Assembly: GCF_016808095.1 (NCBI RefSeq)
Contig: NC_068976.1
Location: 14,781,663 to 14,845,662 of the forward strand
Length of the DNA: 64,000 nucleotides
Direction: 5' to 3'
Origin: Vigna angularis
Taxonomy: Eukaryota; Streptophyta; Magnoliopsida; Fabales; Fabaceae
In this document: in pieces, positions 47,101 through 58,124 of the stretch
How positions within the stretch are numbered: position 1 is the first letter of the stretch
How the letters are laid out: each line of letters begins with the position of its first letter
The notes under the pieces: model-generated
The model's database searches: none
Seen by the model: only the letters and a program-made list of their open reading frames with translations
Told to the model about the DNA's origin: nothing
Program-made: the position numbers and the translations under genes

Positions 47101-50100
47101 GTCCCACATAACCTATCCATAGCAGCCTAGAAGCAGAGACAATATCCATGGCTGCGGGATCCCCATCACAGCACCACACAATTTGACCTTTTGTTGAAGC
47201 AGTTGGTGACATAAAATGATGATTAGGAGATGCCAAAGAATTACTAGCAGATCCACTAGAGGATCTCAACGGTGGTGAACTGAAATTCATACTTGAGACT
47301 TGATTTTTCTCTACATTCAGAAAGTCATTTCTACCATCAAATGAATTACTCCTAAAATTTACTGGTGTTCTAACTGCAGGTGAAAATACTTGATGGCTTA
47401 CTGAGTCCCTAGGTGTGGAACATCTAACATTTGGCATATTTCCTTCTTCCCCCACCCCAATGTTCATGGGCTTTGAGACTCCATTATCATACTGTAAATC
47501 CACTTTCAATGCTGGAGCATTGTCAAGAGAAACTGCAGAGCTATGAGCCATCACATATTTATCAGAAACCTTATCAGTAAAACCATCAGTAGAACCAACA
47601 TAAACTCTCAAATTGCTGCCTTTTCCAGATGATTCACCAATGCTTTCATGTTCCTCAGAGATTCTAGGAACCATGTACTTCTTACTCTTCATGTAAATTG
47701 AAGAATCAGATTTATCTTCATCACTATCTGCTTGACAGTCTTCCAAATCTGTTTGTTGAGGAAACATTCCAATAATTCCTTGCAGTACTGACAAAATCTC
47801 CAGTGATGCATTTGGGAGCAAGTCAAGTAACTTCTTACACCTACACAATATCCATTTCCGGAGTGGGGGATCCTTGTCAAGAACCTGTATACAGAATGCC
47901 CAGAAAAGGCTTCTAAGTAAGAACTTAATAGAATTAAAATTCCTAACTAGCGAAAATTAAGCAAAAAGTACAAAGTTTAACATTCTTTAGTTTCATCAGC
48001 AATCAATATGCTAATAATTAACAAAATATAAAACCTAAAAAGAATAAAGCTCAATCATGGAACTTAAAATAAAACTCAAACCTGAAAATCATATCAAATC
48101 ATGTCTTTACGATGAAAAACTATGTATGAAATCATTTTCTTTTGAAGAAAACAAGGAATTAATGAGCAATACAAACAGACCCCACAACATCTTAAATTTC
48201 TAACAAATGACGAGAACTTGATACAAATTAGAAACTTTTGATGTGGTTCACATCTGAATGTGGATGCCATAATAGTATTATATAGTATTACATTATACAA
48301 ATAAAACAAGGAAAGGGGGAGAGACCAGAGAGAACCAACCCCAATAAAAGTAAAATGGTTAAATTAACAATATCATCCTACACCTGACAACATTTATAAC
48401 TTTAGTCCCTACATATGATTAAACCTTACAACTTTTTACTAACTTGAAAAAGAATGTTCACAATAAGGTCCCCGACATTTGTGATTTATATAACAGTGTC
48501 AATTTGGTCCCGGTACATGATATCATCATAATAGAGCAATAATAAAGTAAAGAATAAATGTAAAGACTTATGTATGTAAATTTTAGAACAGCCATATTGC
48601 AGGACAAAAATATAAAACACATACTGTGTATAAATGATGATATCCAACACCAGACTAAAATTATATAGCATTACCCGTATAAGCAAGCAGCTCTTGCCAA
48701 CGGATGAATCAACACCAGAAACATGGTTGTCTTCGGTCACAATTTCCTCACCAACCTCATCATCTCTGATTCCTGACCCAGTAGAATCTGTACATGACTT
48801 AGGTCTACTAATTGCGTTATCCAAAAGATGAACTGTTTTATCATCATCAAACATGCTAGTCACCTGGCTCAAAAAATGCTGTCCTTCATTGTTAGTTCCC
48901 TCTTTTGTAGCAGACCCTAAGAGATCCAAACAAGCTGCAAGCAAATCTTTTGGACACGAGAAAAAAATCCGAAGTAGACATAATACTCGAAATTTGGACA
49001 GTTTACGCAATGGAGATTCATCCTCCTCTAAAACCTTTTGTTTCAACTCAGAAAAGACCTCGGGGTTATCTTGCATATTCAGAAAATTCTTGTCAACCAT
49101 ATGTAAGTCATCCTTTTCTTCACATAAGGCTATAAAAAAGGTGAGCACATTCTGAAAAACTGCTGAGCAAATTCCTCTAATTACAGCTGATGTTGGTGCC
49201 ACTGATGAAGCAACACAGCAGACATCAGCTAGGCCACAAATACAGGCTCTAGCAGTTTCAAATGCAATACCGTTGGAATCCTCTCCTCTACTAATCAATG
49301 CCAAACTAAAGTTGTGCATATTAATGACAACTTTAGCTGCAGCTTCCAAGGCTGTTGGACAGTGACATGCATACCGAGGAATAAGATCGGCCACAATTCT
49401 TTGTACACTCATACAACCTGTCACAATACAGAAGCTTCACTTTGGGAAACAGAGAATCAATCTATAACTTCAATATTCTTGGCAAAGAATATAGTTTACT
49501 ATCAAACTAAGCACTTAATAAGGCAATAAAATCACATGAGATAGAGACATAGCTATTTGAGGTGAAATTGAAACCCAAATCCCTTGTACTTTCAGCAACT
49601 ACCTTGGCCTAACACAGGGAGACCCCAATTTACAACAAAAAGAAATGCATCACTGCACACACTGAAGTGGCTGAATGATGTTAATATAGCGGAAGTGGGG
49701 TGTTAAGAATTTTTTTTCTCCATTTAATGGTTCAATGTATGACATTGACCAATGTAGCAAAGTTACAGTAACATTTTTTTTTTGTTTTCAAAAAATTGAA
49801 ATCTAAAAGAAAGGCACACACACATGGGGAAATCAGGGGATTTTGTGGGTCCAATTTTATTAAAAAGTGATCAAATTCATGTATTATAGAAGCAAACACT
49901 CATATTTGATATATGGTAACATCATTATTATTGCCAAAGTATTTGCACTTCAGAAATCCAAACAGAAGCTAATTTACTATGATAATGACTTCATGTTTAA
50001 TGTGGCCTTGGCCAGTAACCTGACATGAACATTCAGTGCCGTGACCAAACAGGAATTTTGAAGGGATTATAAAGAAGAAATAGAGAGATAAAGCTGACAT

Positions 50101-52555
50101 TAAGCTGAATTGGTCCTTAGGCTAGAGAGTATTGTAAATCTCAGTCACATTTGTTAGAGAGCATTCCATTAGGTGTCAGGACACTTTAAGTCAGCCAGCT
50201 GAGCCGGCAGCAGCAGAAGTTCTGCTAGAACAGTACAATGTCAACCAAAAGTACTGCTCTAAAAGTTTAGATTGTGCCTCAAGGACTACACCTCCATAAA
50301 TAGCAAATACTGACAAAAGGATATTAATGAGAATTGTATACCATCTTCAATTCTACACATAACCATCTCGGATTTTCTCTAACTCGATTAATTCCCTTCA
50401 TTTCAACATTCTCATTTCTGCTACTCCTACCTTTCTCTCATGTTGTCCCTTTGGGGCCCAAATTTGCCACCTTATAGCATAGCAAGACCATAACAGTACA
50501 ATTAAGCCCTCGAGAATTATTTTACAATTTCAATCTCAAGTTTAATAATAGAATATATTTGGTAATATATTTATATCGTATCTTCCTATTTAATGTAATC
50601 CAATCATATCTCTAACACTCTCTTCTCTTACAAAAATTGCAATGCATATATTTCCTCTTACTGCAACTTAGGCAAAACCCTTTGGCTTCCAAAGTTAAAG
50701 TTTAAAGTTAACTTTTTTGCTTAATTCTTTAATCCAATCTATATCATCTGTGAAAAGCATGCAAATTAGGGATAATATTTTTGTGAGTCTCTAGTAAGTA
50801 TGTCCAACTTCCAAGACTAGATTAAACAAGAACTTGATACTGAACCTTAATGTAATCACATTCCAGAGGTCCTTCGTTTCGCCTCTTGGAGTTTTACCAC
50901 TCAGTTATCAGCAATACATGTCATGGAAACACCTCTCTTCTCCGAAGTATACCAAAGCACGTCTCTTGACACTTAATCGTAATTACTTTTTTCAAGTCAA
51001 TAAAAACCATATGAAAGATTCTATTATAGACCTTCTATTAGCAAAAAAAATATTGATCCAATGCAATCTTAATCCCTTCTCTTAATAGATGCTCCATCAC
51101 CTTTCCCCATAATGTCAAAACATGTCTCCAAATCGGTGGTTCATGAAAGAACTAAACACATAATAGAGATCAATTTTCATTTTTTTAGAGAGCAGCTGTT
51201 ATCCAAGGAACCTAATATTGGATTTATCAGCTCTAATGACCAATTTAAAAACATTATTACTAAGTCATTAAGAGGGTCTAGAATTCAATTTCAGGCTTGG
51301 TGCATACAATTTATATACACCAACTCGAGGGGAAGTGTTAAAATTCTTATTATTTAATATTACAAGTTTCATAAAGTTGTTTTATGGGAGTATGTACCAA
51401 GCCTAAGGATTAAGTGTTATAAGCATTGTACACTTCTCATCTATACATATAAAATACATCAGCTGAGAACAATAACTCACTGATTTTATCAACTCTAAAT
51501 TCAAGTGAATAGTATTCAGAACTCTTTCCCCGTATTTCAGAAAGAGGATTCTTGCATGCATGGTTTAGACTTCTTGTGAGTTTTAAGGATCAATTGGCAA
51601 ACGTTTTGACCAAGTCCTCATCATGTACTAGGATAGCCTACATATGTTACAAAACTGGAGGCATGCACTCTGTAATGCATAACCTTAAGGAAGAGTGTCG
51701 ATTATCGTCAATCATATGATTGATATTGTTGATCCTTTCTCCATTTTGTAGTTTCCTCATTTAGAAGATTAAGTATCATAGGAAAGTTTGTTGCATCATA
51801 GGAAACTATTATAATATCTCTTAAACTTATGGATTTATTTCTTCTTGTTTCATATGTGCCTTGTATCTATATACTAAAATGTGTACCACAAAGCGCATTG
51901 CTTAATCAATCAATTCAATACAAAGTAGTCAATATTTTTCAGAGTAAGAGAATCGGCATTCGTCACCATGCGTGAGGAACATTTCATGTTTCAGAGAACA
52001 TTCCAAAGGAATTGAAACCACGAGCAGCTCGAAACAAATAAGGAAAATAGTTATTTCATTTCATATACTCGAAACATTGGCCAAACCTAAGTAACGCCAA
52101 AACAGGCGAACTTTATGCACAAGATTCCTAATGGATTCTATAGAAACGTTCCTATCCAGCAATATCACATTCCGATCACAATCAAACAATTGACAACAGT
52201 TAAACATAGTAAGAACCGCTAGTTAATGAGGTAAGAGCGAGAGGAAAAAAGGTTCACCTCTGGAAGAAGTTATGAGCACGAGATAACTCTGTTCAAGGTC
52301 TGCCATGGAGGAAGGAACATCTTTCTGAAGCAAGCAACGCTGAATCCGCTTGTAACCTTCGTAGACGCTTCGAATTTCGTCCTTGTTCCGCCGCTTTGCG
52401 AGAATCTCTTCCTGGGACGGCGGAGGTAGGGTTTGCGGAGAGGGAGGGGTCGGTTCGGTTGCAGGAGGCGGCGGTGACGGAGGCAAAGACGGTGGCGGTG
52501 ACGGTAAAGGCTCGTAGAGCTTTCGCTTCTTAGGAGGCTGCTCCACCGAGGCCAT
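38187..52555 (-). CDS. Nuclear RRM + SPOC domain protein (1318 aa, 8 exons)
   Basis: Exons in coding order, all GT/AG and in frame: 52555-52258, 49417-48675, 47884-46125, 41850-41627, 41484-40887, 40802-40721, 38842-38795, 38390-38187. Residues 1-50: NLS-like PPKKRK, then a proline-rich stretch. About 60-400: helical, no named domain recognised ([20 protein letters not shown]). About 598-667: an RRM ([30 protein letters not shown]), followed by a second RRM-like unit at 685-750 ([25 protein letters not shown]). About 1085-1155: polyproline. About 1162-1318: SPOC domain ([56 protein letters not shown]). SPOC proteins such as FPA link RNA binding to transcription and 3'-end control; the exact role here is unknown, and Arabidopsis At1g27750 is my best remembered relative. 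The start GCCATGG at 52,555 is preferred to an in-frame ATG 21 codons upstream. Confidence 0.88.
42720..43068 (+). repeat. LTR A (inverted stub copy)
   Basis: It starts TGTTAGGATATAG and ends at CCTAATA. It contains a TATA-like GATATAAATAGAGC at about 42,820. Compared with LTR B it differs at roughly ten positions in 330. It is followed by AA and the primer-binding-site fragment (43,072-43,087). Confidence 0.85.
43072..43087 (+). other. Truncated primer binding site (tRNA-Tyr type) at the palindrome centre
   Basis: TGGTCCGACCTGCCGG is the complement of the last 16 bases of a tRNA with acceptor stem CCGACCT/AGGTCGG, which I recognise as plant tRNA-Tyr(GUA). The intact site is found next to LTR C (45,225-45,240 on the minus strand). 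Here it breaks off two bases before the usual 18, at a GG shared with the inverted LTR B. Confidence 0.75.
43088..43416 (-). repeat. LTR B (3' LTR, last ~20 bases missing)
   Basis: Read on the minus strand it starts TGTTAGGATATAG at 43,416 and breaks off at GTTAGGTT, about 20 bases before the end seen in LTRs A and C. With LTR A it forms an inverted repeat with 331-bp arms (42,720-43,050 and 43,086-43,416) around a 35-base spacer. Confidence 0.85.
43417..43432 (-). other. Polypurine tract of the palindromic element
   Basis: The minus-strand sequence CTGCAGGGGGGTGTAA abuts the 3' LTR and is G-rich, as expected for the plus-strand primer. The codons just upstream read [11 protein letters not shown], the usual ending of a Ty3/gypsy polyprotein. 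Confidence 0.65.
43745..43850 (-). repeat. 30-bp tandem repeat (ACCGTTCGGTTTCGTCC), ~3.5 units
   Basis: Units begin about 43,741, 43,771 and 43,801, and a degraded unit follows. Since 30 is a multiple of three, the minus-strand frame stays open and reads a repeated GRNRTVLP motif. The core ACCGTTCGG is the inverse of CCGAACGGT, which abounds at 1-1,700. Confidence 0.85.
43866..44180 (-). pseudogene. Retropepsin fragment of the palindromic element
   Basis: The minus-strand frame starts [20 protein letters not shown] and continues [16 protein letters not shown]. The aspartic protease active site DSG and the SHNFI that follows are those of Ty3/gypsy elements. It lies in a different frame from gag, just overlapping the gag stop at 44,171. 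After the protease core the sequence becomes acidic filler and no reverse transcriptase follows. Confidence 0.82.
44171..44908 (-). pseudogene. Gag fragment of the palindromic element
   Basis: A 245-codon frame. [40 protein letters not shown] and [12 protein letters not shown] followed by [14 protein letters not shown] is the retrotransposon gag capsid core (family: LP-FEG-DP--WI-RAE-YFE and W--F--AL--RF). Downstream it has SER-rich repeats and no zinc knuckle was seen. With the protease it is the only coding part left. Confidence 0.85.
45245..45548 (-). repeat. LTR C (5' LTR)
   Basis: It runs on the minus strand from TGTTAGGATATAG (45,548) to CCTAATA (45,245), then AAT and the intact primer binding site. 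It is 304 bp because of two internal deletions relative to A and B. It shares GGGTAGCGGGTC with B, where A has GGGTAATGGGTC. Confidence 0.85.
49418..52257 (-). other. SPOC gene intron 1 (2.84 kb)
   Basis: No exon or element was recognised here. The donor is GTGAAC and the acceptor CTGTGACAG; joining them completes a Gly codon between SSR and CMSVQ. The plus-strand frames at 50,834 and 51,112 show no known motif. Confidence 0.7.
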
Positions 52556-52619
52556 GGCGAGTGACGGCAGGACTTGACTCACGACGCAGTGCACGAGTCC
52601 CCTGTGCTCTCCTCGCATT

Positions 52620-54800
52620 TAATTTATTTACTGTGTGGAAATTACTTAAGCTCATGTTTTGATCGAACGATCACACAATAATACAGTCGAATGGATTCCG
52701 ATCTAACATATTAATTTTATATTTTGTTATTTATCTATTTTTGTTTTTAAATTTTGTCATGTAATTATTTTACTTCCACATTTTATTACATAATTTTGTA
52801 TATTTTGTTCTTCTATTAAATATTTGTTAAAACATCAAAAGGACAATGATGACGATGATCCTTACATAATAAAGTAATTGTATTAATTAGGTTTAGGGAA
52901 TTTGTTATTTTCGTTATTTTTATATATGTAAAGGATGAGGTTGTTTTTATTTAGATAAAAAAATGTTTAATTTTAAAAGGAGTAAATAGTTAAATTGGCT
53001 AATGAAAGATTTGTGCATGGATTAGTCTTTGAGAAAAATGTTCTAAATTTGAGTTTTGAAATATTCTTCCTTTAATGTTTAAATAATTTTACAGTGAAAC
53101 TATTATAAAAATCCATTTGAATGGTTAAGTGTCATTCAAACAAATATATCATTCTTATATGATTACTGTATATTAACGAAAATTTTAAAAATATAAGATT
53201 ATCTTTTATTTTTTATTTTTTAATTGGTTTACTCGTCTTTGTCACATTTTGTCACATGGATACATATGATAATGATAAAAATGAAGAGTGTAGATATATT
53301 GCAAACATTATATGTAAACTCGAACTAATTACATTTTAATCTATGATGACACAACAATTAAACTCAATTAAATAAAAGAAAAACATTGTGTTGGCTCCTA
53401 GCACATTGAGTATCTCTGATATAAAAAATAAAAAGAATTTATACTTGGTTTGTACACTTTTGAAAAGAGTTGTCTTCAGACAAAAGAGATTCTTAGAACA
53501 AAATGATAGAGAAAAAATACTTGTATTTTACTTTTTTGTGTGTTGTAGTTGTGGTTGATTCATCCTTTAGGTTAATGCACGTATATTTTATCATTTCAAT
53601 TGTATATTTATACGTTTCGCTTAAACTTTATGTTTATAAAGATTAGTATTCTCTGTAATCAAATTAAATAATAAAAAATTTTATTAAATATATGTTTACA
53701 ATAATTAAATTTGAATATAAAATTAAAATTTGTTTGTCTTAAAATTTGATAAATTTTTGTTCTTAAATTTTAAAAATAAATAGATATCATATTTTCAATC
53801 CAACTACATTTCTTTTGTGTTAAATGATATGGATCAAACCGAAAGAATTAAAAGATTCAACTTTTATTGTTCACTTGAATGGATTTGGGGAGGAATAATT
53901 GAATGGATTTGAGAAGATTTGAAGGTAAATTTTTTGTTATTTATTTGAGTGGATTTGGAGGTAAGTGAGAGTGGATTTGGAAGTAAAGTTTGTGAGAATT
54001 AGTGTAAGATTTGATTGGTGCGACATATTAAAAAAATTTACTTCCAAATCCACTCTCAGTTATCTCTAAATCCACTCAAATAATCAACAAAAATTTACCT
54101 TCAAATCCTCTCAAATTCATTCAATCACTCTCTCCTAAATCTATTCAAGTGAACAAAGTGTTAAAGACGTATATACCTAATGGCTTAAGTTGTTGTTTCC
54201 ATTTTTCCATTGACCTATCAAGTAAAACATACGTTGTTAAAATGAGTGTGTTTTTCTCTAGTAAAGGCTTTAAGCTCGTTTGATTAATTGATTGTTTGTA
54301 TCAGAGAATTTGCAAAACTTTGTTTTCATCTAGAATCAAATGGAGTTTTTTTTTTCGTATTTCGATTGAAGAATCGATATTAATGTCAAAATTTTGACTG
54401 AAAAGATAAACATTTTATGTCCTCATAGAATGCTTTATCAAGGTCACTAACATATTTTTTTTCTTTATTTGATCTTAATAATGGATCGAAACAATTTTCC
54501 TTTCTAACTTCTTTATGTTTATATGAATTGTTGTTCGTGCTGAATTTTCATGACCAATTTTTCATTTTTGATTATGAAATCATAGGATACTTTTAGTACT
54601 ATTATTAAATGTTAGTTTAATGTCATTTAACATGTAAAAAAAATAACACAAATGTACACTTATTTATTTTTAAATTTTAAAATTAAAAATATATCAAAAT
54701 TTGAGATAGAAATAAAATTCAATTTCGTATCAAAATTTAAATAATATATATTATGCTTATAAATTTTTTTAACAAGAGTTTAAATTTCAAGTTTAAATCA
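52620..54800. other. Intergenic DNA upstream of the SPOC gene
   Basis: The first several hundred bases should hold the SPOC gene promoter. The rest is AT-rich, with the 290-bp foldback element described separately and no gene recognised. Confidence 0.5.
53867..54156. mobile_element. Foldback MITE, 290 bp
   Basis: The outer ends TTGTTCACTTGAAT and ATTCAAGTGAACAA are exact inverted repeats. Further in, AAGGTAAATTTTT, GAGTGGATTT and GAGAGTGGATTTGGAAGTAA are mirrored on the other arm (TTACTTCCAAATCCACTCTC), so almost the whole element folds on itself. No certain target duplication was found, so the superfamily is open. Confidence 0.88.
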
Positions 54801-55682
54801 TCACTTGTAACGTCCCAAAAATTCACTCTATAAAAATCAAACTCAAAAAAATTATTATAATAATACATTTACAGTAACACCCCGTAACCTCATACTTAAC
54901 CCTATACATATATTTGAAGCTCAGATTTAACTACAAATATATATACAATGAATCTATCTAAATTAGTCTTCCAACTCTTTCTTCATTTGCACCGGATCAC
55001 GCGACAATCCTTCATCTGCTCCCGTACAACAAAAACGTTATACGATCATCGCAAAAATAAGATTTTTCCGATACATGCACAAATAAGTAAGGGTTAGCTA
55101 ACATGCAACACCACAATTATAAAACATGCATAAATGCTTTGATATAAACATCATATAAAATTTATGTCAAACATTCATATATACTATCATACCACAATTA
55201 CTACTAAACACTCATCCGGATGATACGTTGATGAACGGTCACGGGAGGTTATGCACTTGTGATGACTTCTACTTTTCCTTGCAAATATACTTCCAAAATA
55301 CTTCATACCATTCACAAGGTTAATCCCCTTACTATGTCCACACTGGAACATAGACCAGGACCTCCTGCTCCTCTCACCACATAATTCATCCTTCTCTACA
55401 TGAGACTGGATGATTATTAGAGTATCAGGATAACCTCCAACTACGGGACCCTTAACATCAACATACACACTAATACTATAATTTAATAGAATCTCTCCAT
55501 GAGATTCATACCATACTCATATTCCTCAACTCACATTACACCTCTATGTAACTCTCCCCGTAATAATCATTTCGTGATTAAATGCACAATTTCATATCAA
55601 CATAATAAAATACATTTATCACAGTAATTTTATCACATCTCATGCATTCACATATTTTTGTTTCACATGAATTTACCCCAGA

Positions 55683-55683
<1 letters not shown>

Positions 55684-55775
<92 letters not shown>
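55684..55775. repeat. (TA)n microsatellite, ~46 units, inside the large LTR unit
   Basis: A pure TA run ahead of the minisatellite. The long Ile-Tyr frames predicted on both strands follow from it. Confidence 0.97.
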
Positions 55776-55777
<2 letters not shown>

Positions 55778-55829
55778 AAACACATTGCACACTTATAATA
55801 AGAGCAAAAATAACCATGGAACCGAACCC

Positions 55830-57290
55830 TATTTGGACGAACACTATTTGGACGAACACTATTTGGACGAACATTAATTGGACGAACATTAATTGGACGA
55901 ACACTATTTGAACGAACACTATTTGAACGAACACTATTTGAACGAACACTATTTAATCCATCAAAACTGAACGCCCAAATTCGGACGAACGCTTAACGAA
56001 ACACTTCGGACGAACGCTCAACGAAACACTAAGGACGAACGCTCACTGGGACGAACGATCACTGAACGAACGCTCACTGGACGAACGCTCACTGGACGAA
56101 CGCTCACTCAGTTTGAGAGGACGAACGCTCATTGGACGAACGCTCACTGGAACGAACGCTCACTGGACGAACGCTCACTGGACGAACGCTCACTGAGACG
56201 AACGCTCACTGGACGAACGCTCACTGGGACGAACGCTCACTCAGTTTGAGAGGACGAACGCTCACTCAGCTTGAGAGGACGAACACTCACTGGACGAACG
56301 CTCACTGGACGAACGCTCACTAGGACGAACGCTCACTGGAACGAACGCTCACTGGACGAACGCTCACTGGACGAACGCTCACTGAGACGAACGCTCACTG
56401 GACGAACGCTCACTGGGACGAACGCTCACTCAGTTTGAGAGGACGAACGCTCACTCAGTTTGAGAGGACGAACACTCACTGGACGAACGCTCACTGGACG
56501 AACGCTCACTAGGACGAACGCTCACTGGAATGAACGCTCACTGGACGAACGCTCACTGGACGAACGCTCACTGAGACGAACGCTCACTGGACGAACGCTC
56601 ACTGGGACGAACGCTCACTCAGTTTGAGAGGACGAACACTCACTGGACGAACGCTCACTGGACGAACGCTCACTAGGACGAACGCTCACTGGAACGAACG
56701 CTCACTGGACGAACGCTCACTGGACGAACGCTCACTGGACGAACGCTCACTGGACGAACGCTCACTGGGACGAACGCTCACTCAGTTTGAGAGGACGAAC
56801 GCTCACTCAGTTTGAGAGGACGAACACTCACTGGACGAACGCTCACTGGACGAACGCTCAATGTAACACTTATGGACGAACGCTCACAATAACATTTAAG
56901 GACGAACGCTCAAAATTGGGTGACAACTTGGACGAACGCGCACCGAACTCAGGACGAACGCCAACTCAGGACGAACACGAAGTCAGGACGAACGCTCACT
57001 CAAATGTAGAACGAACGCTAATCTCAAACGAACGCGAACGATCGTCAACTGAAAACCGAACGCTCAGCGTATTAAAAACCGGACGTTCAGACTTTGGCTA
57101 TGTTGGACGAACGGTCAGAAAATACCGAACGTTCACTCGAACGAATAACTTGAACGGACGTCCCCTAAGACGAACGCTCGAATATTTTGGACGAACGTTC
57201 AGAAAATAACCGGACGTTCAAAAATTGGCTAAGCCATTTTGGGACGAACGTCCAATTTAAAACCAAATTGGACGAACGGTTCTGCAGAAT
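55830..57290 (+). repeat. 15-bp minisatellite GGACGAACGCTCACT with ~189-bp higher-order repeat
   Basis: The array opens with a related 15-bp form (TTTGGACGAACACTA, 55,830-55,950), becomes regular from about 56,030 to 56,860, and decays to scattered GGACGAACG units until about 57,290. Variant units (GGAACG, GAGACG, GGGACG, AGGACG, and a CAGTTTGAGAGGACG insert) recur in a fixed order. The GGAACG variant, for example, occurs at 56,149, 56,338, 56,527 and 56,691, giving higher-order units of 189, 189 and 164 bp. Because 15 is a multiple of three, all plus frames stay open and read GRTLT, DERSL or TNAHW; these are not taken as proteins. Confidence 0.93.
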
Positions 57291-58124
57291 TTCTGCAGAA
57301 TTGCAGATTTCCAGAAACAACAAATTCACCCCTTTCTTCCCAGATTTTACCCAGATTTGCATCATACAAAGCATATACAATCAATCAAACAAAAGATCTA
57401 GCTCCCCTTACCTCTTGAAGACTTCCTTTGCAAATTTTGGGATCTATCTCCTCGTAGAGGTGCAGCTCCAGATTTCCTTTCTTGTGATTTGTGGGAGTGT
57501 GAATAGGAGTTATTTCTCAACAGCAAGAAAGGAGCAGCCCACGTCGAGCCTTTCATTTTATCATTCAGAGATCTCTTCTTCTTCAGCCTGGAACCAAAGG
57601 AGGCTGGGGTTTCTTCATCATCTACGGCGGCTCCATAGCCAGCGTCGCCGCACTGTTCTTTGACCAGCCGGGGAGGTTGTCGGCGACGTCGCCTGTGCTG
57701 AAAGCACCACCACTCATCGTGGCGTCCTTCCCTGGGTGTGCGTAAACTTTGCCACCGCGAAGTATATACAGCGACACCGTTGCTCGCACCTCCACCATTC
57801 TCTGCTGCCAAGGTCATCGCCGATCGCGCTCCAGCTGCTGCTGTCACCGAGTCAGGGTCCTCGCTCTCCTTCGAGCTCTCTCTACCATCATCACGGGGCC
57901 GCCACTGACGAACTTGTGCTTGGGTGCCATGAAGGGATCGTCGTGAGAGGCAAAGACCCTAGTCAGAGGTGGATGATGAAGGAGTAAAAATCCAGAAGAT
58001 CCTTCCCCCACTTGTTGCCCCCCTCTCCTCCCCCAAGCACCTCCAATTATTGCATTCTAATAATGCAAGAGGTGGGTGACCACCATGTCCCCACCACTCC
58101 TAAAATCACGGTTCTTACATCACT

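Larger units (their letters stand above)
54801..58124 (+). mobile_element. 3.3-kb solo LTR-like unit with 5-bp TSD
   Basis: The unit is 54,806-58,119. It starts TGTAACGTCCCAAAA and ends ACGGTTCTTACA, giving TGTAA...TTACA ends as in LTR retrotransposons, and is flanked by TCACT on both sides (54,801-54,805 and 58,120-58,124). No internal retrotransposon region follows, so it behaves as a solo LTR of unusual size, or as a non-autonomous unit with LTR-like ends. It contains a (TA)n tract, a 15-bp minisatellite and a GC-rich, splice-like region at 57,400-58,000 with open frames on both strands. A related, older copy opens the window. Confidence 0.82.

Noticed and set aside
48340..48520. AT-rich block with GGTCCC/CAATTTGGTCC motifs in SPOC intron 2
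   Set aside because: It resembles the ends of the 9-bp-duplication MITE, but no partner end or target duplication was found, so it was not called as an element.
55578..55949. Frames rich in Ile-Tyr and FVQIV repeats on both strands
   Set aside because: They follow from the (TA)n tract and the start of the minisatellite; the same applies to the frame at 62,306-62,515.
56132..57209. Several long plus-strand open frames reading GRTLT/DERSL/TNAHW repeats
   Set aside because: They arise because the 15-bp minisatellite has no stop in any plus frame; there is no domain, start context or other coding sign.
55830..57290. Regular short repeats resembling a CRISPR array
   Set aside because: Units are contiguous without unique spacers, in a plant nuclear context and inside a transposon; there are no cas genes.
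57398..57847. 149-codon minus-strand frame with Ala/Arg-rich sequence, and overlapping plus-strand frames
   Set aside because: It lies in the GC-rich part of the LTR-like unit, where frames are open on both strands; no domain recognised. A captured gene fragment is possible but not shown.
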